64,000 bases of DNA from Chitinophagaceae bacterium. Its GTDB lineage: Bacteria; Bacteroidota; Bacteroidia; Chitinophagales; Chitinophagaceae. Both the position numbers and the translations under genes were made by a program. The stretch is taken from positions 1 through 64,000 of the forward strand of contig CANGIY010000004.1 of NCBI GenBank assembly GCA_947454235.1, in the 5' to 3' direction. Positions 61,696-64,000 of this stretch are shown here, piece after piece. The notes beneath the pieces are model-generated. The model was not told the DNA's origin. It worked only from the letters and a program-made list of their open reading frames with translations, and made no database searches. Numbering within the stretch: the stretch's first letter is position 1; every line of letters starts with the position of its first letter.

Positions 61696-63469
61696 CTAGT
61701 TTTTCGATTAAAGGTTCCGCATCAGTAGTCAATATTCCGTCTTTTAAATACTCCTTAAGAATAGGCTGGATTTCATATTTTAGCTTTTGCTTCATTCCTG
61801 CTTCATTTTTTGCTAAAAAATAACTGTGCCCTATCATAACGTCTTCGGGCTTGAAATCTGACGCAAGAAAATTGCTACGCTCCATTTTGGCACCGGGTGT
61901 TTCAATAAATTCCTTCCAAAATAATTTAGCTACATCTTTAAATAAGTTCATAATTTTCGCATCCCCAATTTTTTGAATGGGCGCAAAATCTACGCCAATA
62001 TCAACAAAAGCAAATCTCCTGCGTATCGCGTAGTCAATATGCCCTACACTACGATCAGCAGTATTCATAGTCCCAATGATATACAAATTTGGAGGCATTA
62101 TGAGATCATTAGTACCTCCATCAAGTGTGTACAGTGATTTCACTTTTTCTCCTCGATATTCCAGAGCATATATTAATTCACCGAGAACTGAGGGCAGATT
62201 GGCGCGGTTGATTTCGTCAATGATTAATACGTAATTATATTTTATTGCGCCCGATTCGTAATTTCGCCAAGCAACGTCAGCTAGGTCACCAAGCAGCCTA
62301 TTCACTGTCGAATAAGTAACATCCCCATCATTACTTTTAGCACTTATGCCCCTTACGAAATCCTCATAACCGTAAGATGGATGGAACTGAACCAGTTTAA
62401 TATACGGCTCAGAAACCTTTTCGAGAAGGTACTTTGTGATTCCTACCACGTAGCTTCCCTGACCACCTTCAGTAAACTCAGACACTAGTCGATCGTCATT
62501 CCAATTTAAACAACAGTTTTTAATGTGTGTGTAGTTTACTGTTCGTTCACTTTCGGCTCCTTTTGGAAGTATTCGAATAGCTGGATTGATATTAGAGATG
62601 ATGGCAAAAGTGTTTGAGTTTTCCGGAGAGTTAATAGTGAGGCCTTTAACAATATGTGAGGCGATAAACTGATCATCTACCAGAGCCCTTACCTCCTTTG
62701 ATAAAATATCCTTTGCGAGTATTTTTGCAAACCTTGTTTTTCCTGTTCCTGGAGGACCCTGAAGGACTATTTGTTTTTTTTGAAGCAGTAAATCAACGAT
62801 TTCCTTTTTCATAATTTCTGGTTGAATATTTTTAATATTTTCTTCTAATTTGGTTACTAACGACCTGCTGCACCAATAAACTTTATTCGAAAGGGTCGAC
62901 CGTTCTCTTTTTGTATTTTTATTGCCATCCCATTTAAATACAAGCCTTGAAAAATATCGCTTGTCTATCTCCGCTCCATTTGAATTTATGTAAGCTTTTA
63001 TAAGATTGACTAGATCATGCCAATGATTGTTATTTTCTAAATTGTGGTAATACTGTGCTGATCTTCCCTCAGCGGTAATTTGTTGAATTTTACCTTTTTG
63101 ATGATTGTTTGCCAATGTTAGTAGAAATTCCCTGAATTTGTTATCGCCATTAACAATTATTTCCGGGATTACAATTGATTCAAGATTGCTATCTCCACTA
63201 CCTTGCGGCCAGTCATGTACTTCATTGTCCAACCAAAAAACTGGGGCGTCAAAGTATTTGATTATTTCTCGCTTTCTTTTTACATTACTTAAATTTGAAA
63301 TATCTTTGTAATATAACTTGTCGGTGGTGAATGATTGTCCGTTATAGTTGTATGTCACTACCAGGACCAATTGACCATTTACGCGTTCTTCGTTGGTAGT
63401 TACATCATTTTCTTCAATGCTAAGAGCATTGAAGAAATCAATAAATTCTATCAGTGTCGCATTTTCCAT
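61688..63469 (-). CDS. mcrB: McrB-like AAA+ GTPase of a McrBC restriction system
   Basis: 593 residues. The N-terminal ~215 residues lack a recognisable domain and should hold the modified-base reader. The AAA+ motor has Walker A GPPGTGKT (238-245), FHPSYGYEDFVRGI (362-375), Walker B LIIDEINRANLPSVLGEL (415-432), the McrB GTP-specificity motif MNTADRSVGHID (468-479) and arginines in RRRF (483-486). It forms hexamers that drive McrC. The upstream HNH gene is 13 nt away and on the same strand. Confidence 0.92.
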   Translation of the reverse strand: MENATLIEFIDFFNALSIEENDVTTNEERVNGQLVLVVTYNYNGQSFTTDKLYYKDISNLSNVKRKREIIKYFDAPVFWLDNEVHDWPQGSGDSNLESIVIPEIIVNGDNKFREFLLTLANNHQKGKIQQITAEGRSAQYYHNLENNNHWHDLVNLIKAYINSNGAEIDKRYFSRLVFKWDGNKNTKRERSTLSNKVYWCSRSLVTKLEENIKNIQPEIMKKEIVDLLLQKKQIVLQGPPGTGKTRFAKILAKDILSKEVRALVDDQFIASHIVKGLTINSPENSNTFAIISNINPAIRILPKGAESERTVNYTHIKNCCLNWNDDRLVSEFTEGGQGSYVVGITKYLLEKVSEPYIKLVQFHPSYGYEDFVRGISAKSNDGDVTYSTVNRLLGDLADVAWRNYESGAIKYNYVLIIDEINRANLPSVLGELIYALEYRGEKVKSLYTLDGGTNDLIMPPNLYIIGTMNTADRSVGHIDYAIRRRFAFVDIGVDFAPIQKIGDAKIMNLFKDVAKLFWKEFIETPGAKMERSNFLASDFKPEDVMIGHSYFLAKNEAGMKQKLKYEIQPILKEYLKDGILTTDAEPLIEKLGV

Positions 63470-63482
63470 TATTTAAAATTGT

Positions 63483-64000
63483 TCAGCCAGGCAATTTTAT
63501 TCCAAGTTGTGTGCAAATATCTCTTTTCAACTTGCCGATGGCATGATGGTTTATTTCATTTTTATGCATTGGAACATCTTGATTCTCAAGAATATCATCG
63601 ATACTTGTGTCAGGGAGCACAAATATGAATGGGAATTGCCGCTTAACCCCCAATGAATATCTTGGACTGTGGTTGTTTATTTTGTTTACAAGCTTATACA
63701 GTGCCCTTTTGTGTGACTGTTCATAACGCTGTATAATTTCAAAATCTTTTAACGCTTGGTCCGTTGAATTTGAAGCAAATTTTTCTTTGTAGGTGATTTT
63801 AATTTCGCCTAAATTTTTGGGCTTGATATTACTAATTTCAAAATTGTAAAAGTCATCAAATCTTTTGTGAAAAGGATTAAAATGGTGGTCAATATTGAAG
63901 TCTTTTTCTCCTTTTAAATATGCGTTACATGGGGAACAACCTGGTATCAAATTGAAAAAAGATAACCCAAGATAAGGATGCCGACTTCGAGGATAGAAAT
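63483..64000 (-). CDS. HNH-endonuclease-like protein, N-terminus beyond the window
   Basis: The frame runs open to the window edge. In the order of the protein, FYPRSRHPYLGLSFFNLIPG precedes CSPCNAYLKG, then FNIDHHFNPFHKRFDDFYNF. The CxxCN finger with a following N/H-rich helix, and the preceding YP...LSFFNLIP, are typical of small HNH endonucleases such as those paired with ATPases in Septu-like loci. It is the first visible gene of the operon with mcrB and mcrC, 13 nt upstream of mcrB. It may add a second nuclease to the system, or may be an independent module. Confidence 0.7.
   Translation of the reverse strand, partial: FYPRSRHPYLGLSFFNLIPGCSPCNAYLKGEKDFNIDHHFNPFHKRFDDFYNFEISNIKPKNLGEIKITYKEKFASNSTDQALKDFEIIQRYEQSHKRALYKLVNKINNHSPRYSLGVKRQFPFIFVLPDTSIDDILENQDVPMHKNEINHHAIGKLKRDICTQLGIKLPG

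Overview
This window comes from a Bacteroidota chromosome, most likely a Chitinophagaceae/Sphingobacteriia-like lineage. The evidence is a T9SS sorting domain, BshC, the long form of IspG, PorT-like and SusC-free outer-membrane barrels, a LytS/LytTR pair, and many promoters with the Bacteroidetes -7 box TAnnTTTG. Shine-Dalgarno sequences are largely absent and several genes have TTG starts. No ribosomal RNA, CRISPR array or integrase is visible.

Layout. 0-0.4 kb: the 3' end of an ISL3-type insertion sequence, then tRNA-Glu. 0.4-11.2 kb: core genes (glmM-tpiA), a TPR protein, a beta-propeller lipoprotein, three related outer-membrane barrel genes (one broken by a nonsense codon), bshC, a cystathionine beta-synthase-type enzyme and a TlpA-like thioredoxin. 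11.6-21.6 kb: a 1035-residue multi-PAS/GAF protein without a kinase catalytic domain, purB, an FAD oxidoreductase, a glucosaminidase, an SGNH-hydrolase + MBOAT pair (polysaccharide O-acetylation) and a TfoX-like protein. 21.7-24.2 kb: an AT-rich accessory gene encoding an ABC/AAA_21-type ATPase fused to a SAM methyltransferase, lying between a perfect 21-bp palindrome and a multi-hairpin region. This is my best candidate for an undescribed (possibly defence) function.

24.2-43.3 kb: envelope and core genes: an LpxL-like acyltransferase, gmhA, a HAD phosphatase, a DUF6600-type protein, tamB, ccmB, ychF, a carbohydrate porin, ispG, a LiaF-like protein, a LytS/LytTR two-component system and a T9SS-secreted NHL propeller. 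43.5-51.6 kb: an intact initiator tRNA, followed by two or three degraded copies of it. These copies delimit a J-domain/KTSC gene and then a nine-gene redox/electrophile-detoxification island (AraC, aldo/keto reductase, SDR, NAD(P)-binding protein, cupin, zinc alcohol dehydrogenase, YciI-like protein, old yellow enzyme, HxlR).

51.8-60.1 kb: DUF3050, a zinc-ribbon membrane protein, a ParDE toxin-antitoxin pair flanked by copies of a ~58-bp intergenic repeat, scoAB CoA-transferase, tandem rhomboids (the second catalytically dead), a lipoprotein, an EVE-domain protein, rimO and an acyl carrier protein. 60.4-64 kb: an HNH-McrB-McrC restriction operon on the minus strand, cut by the window edge.
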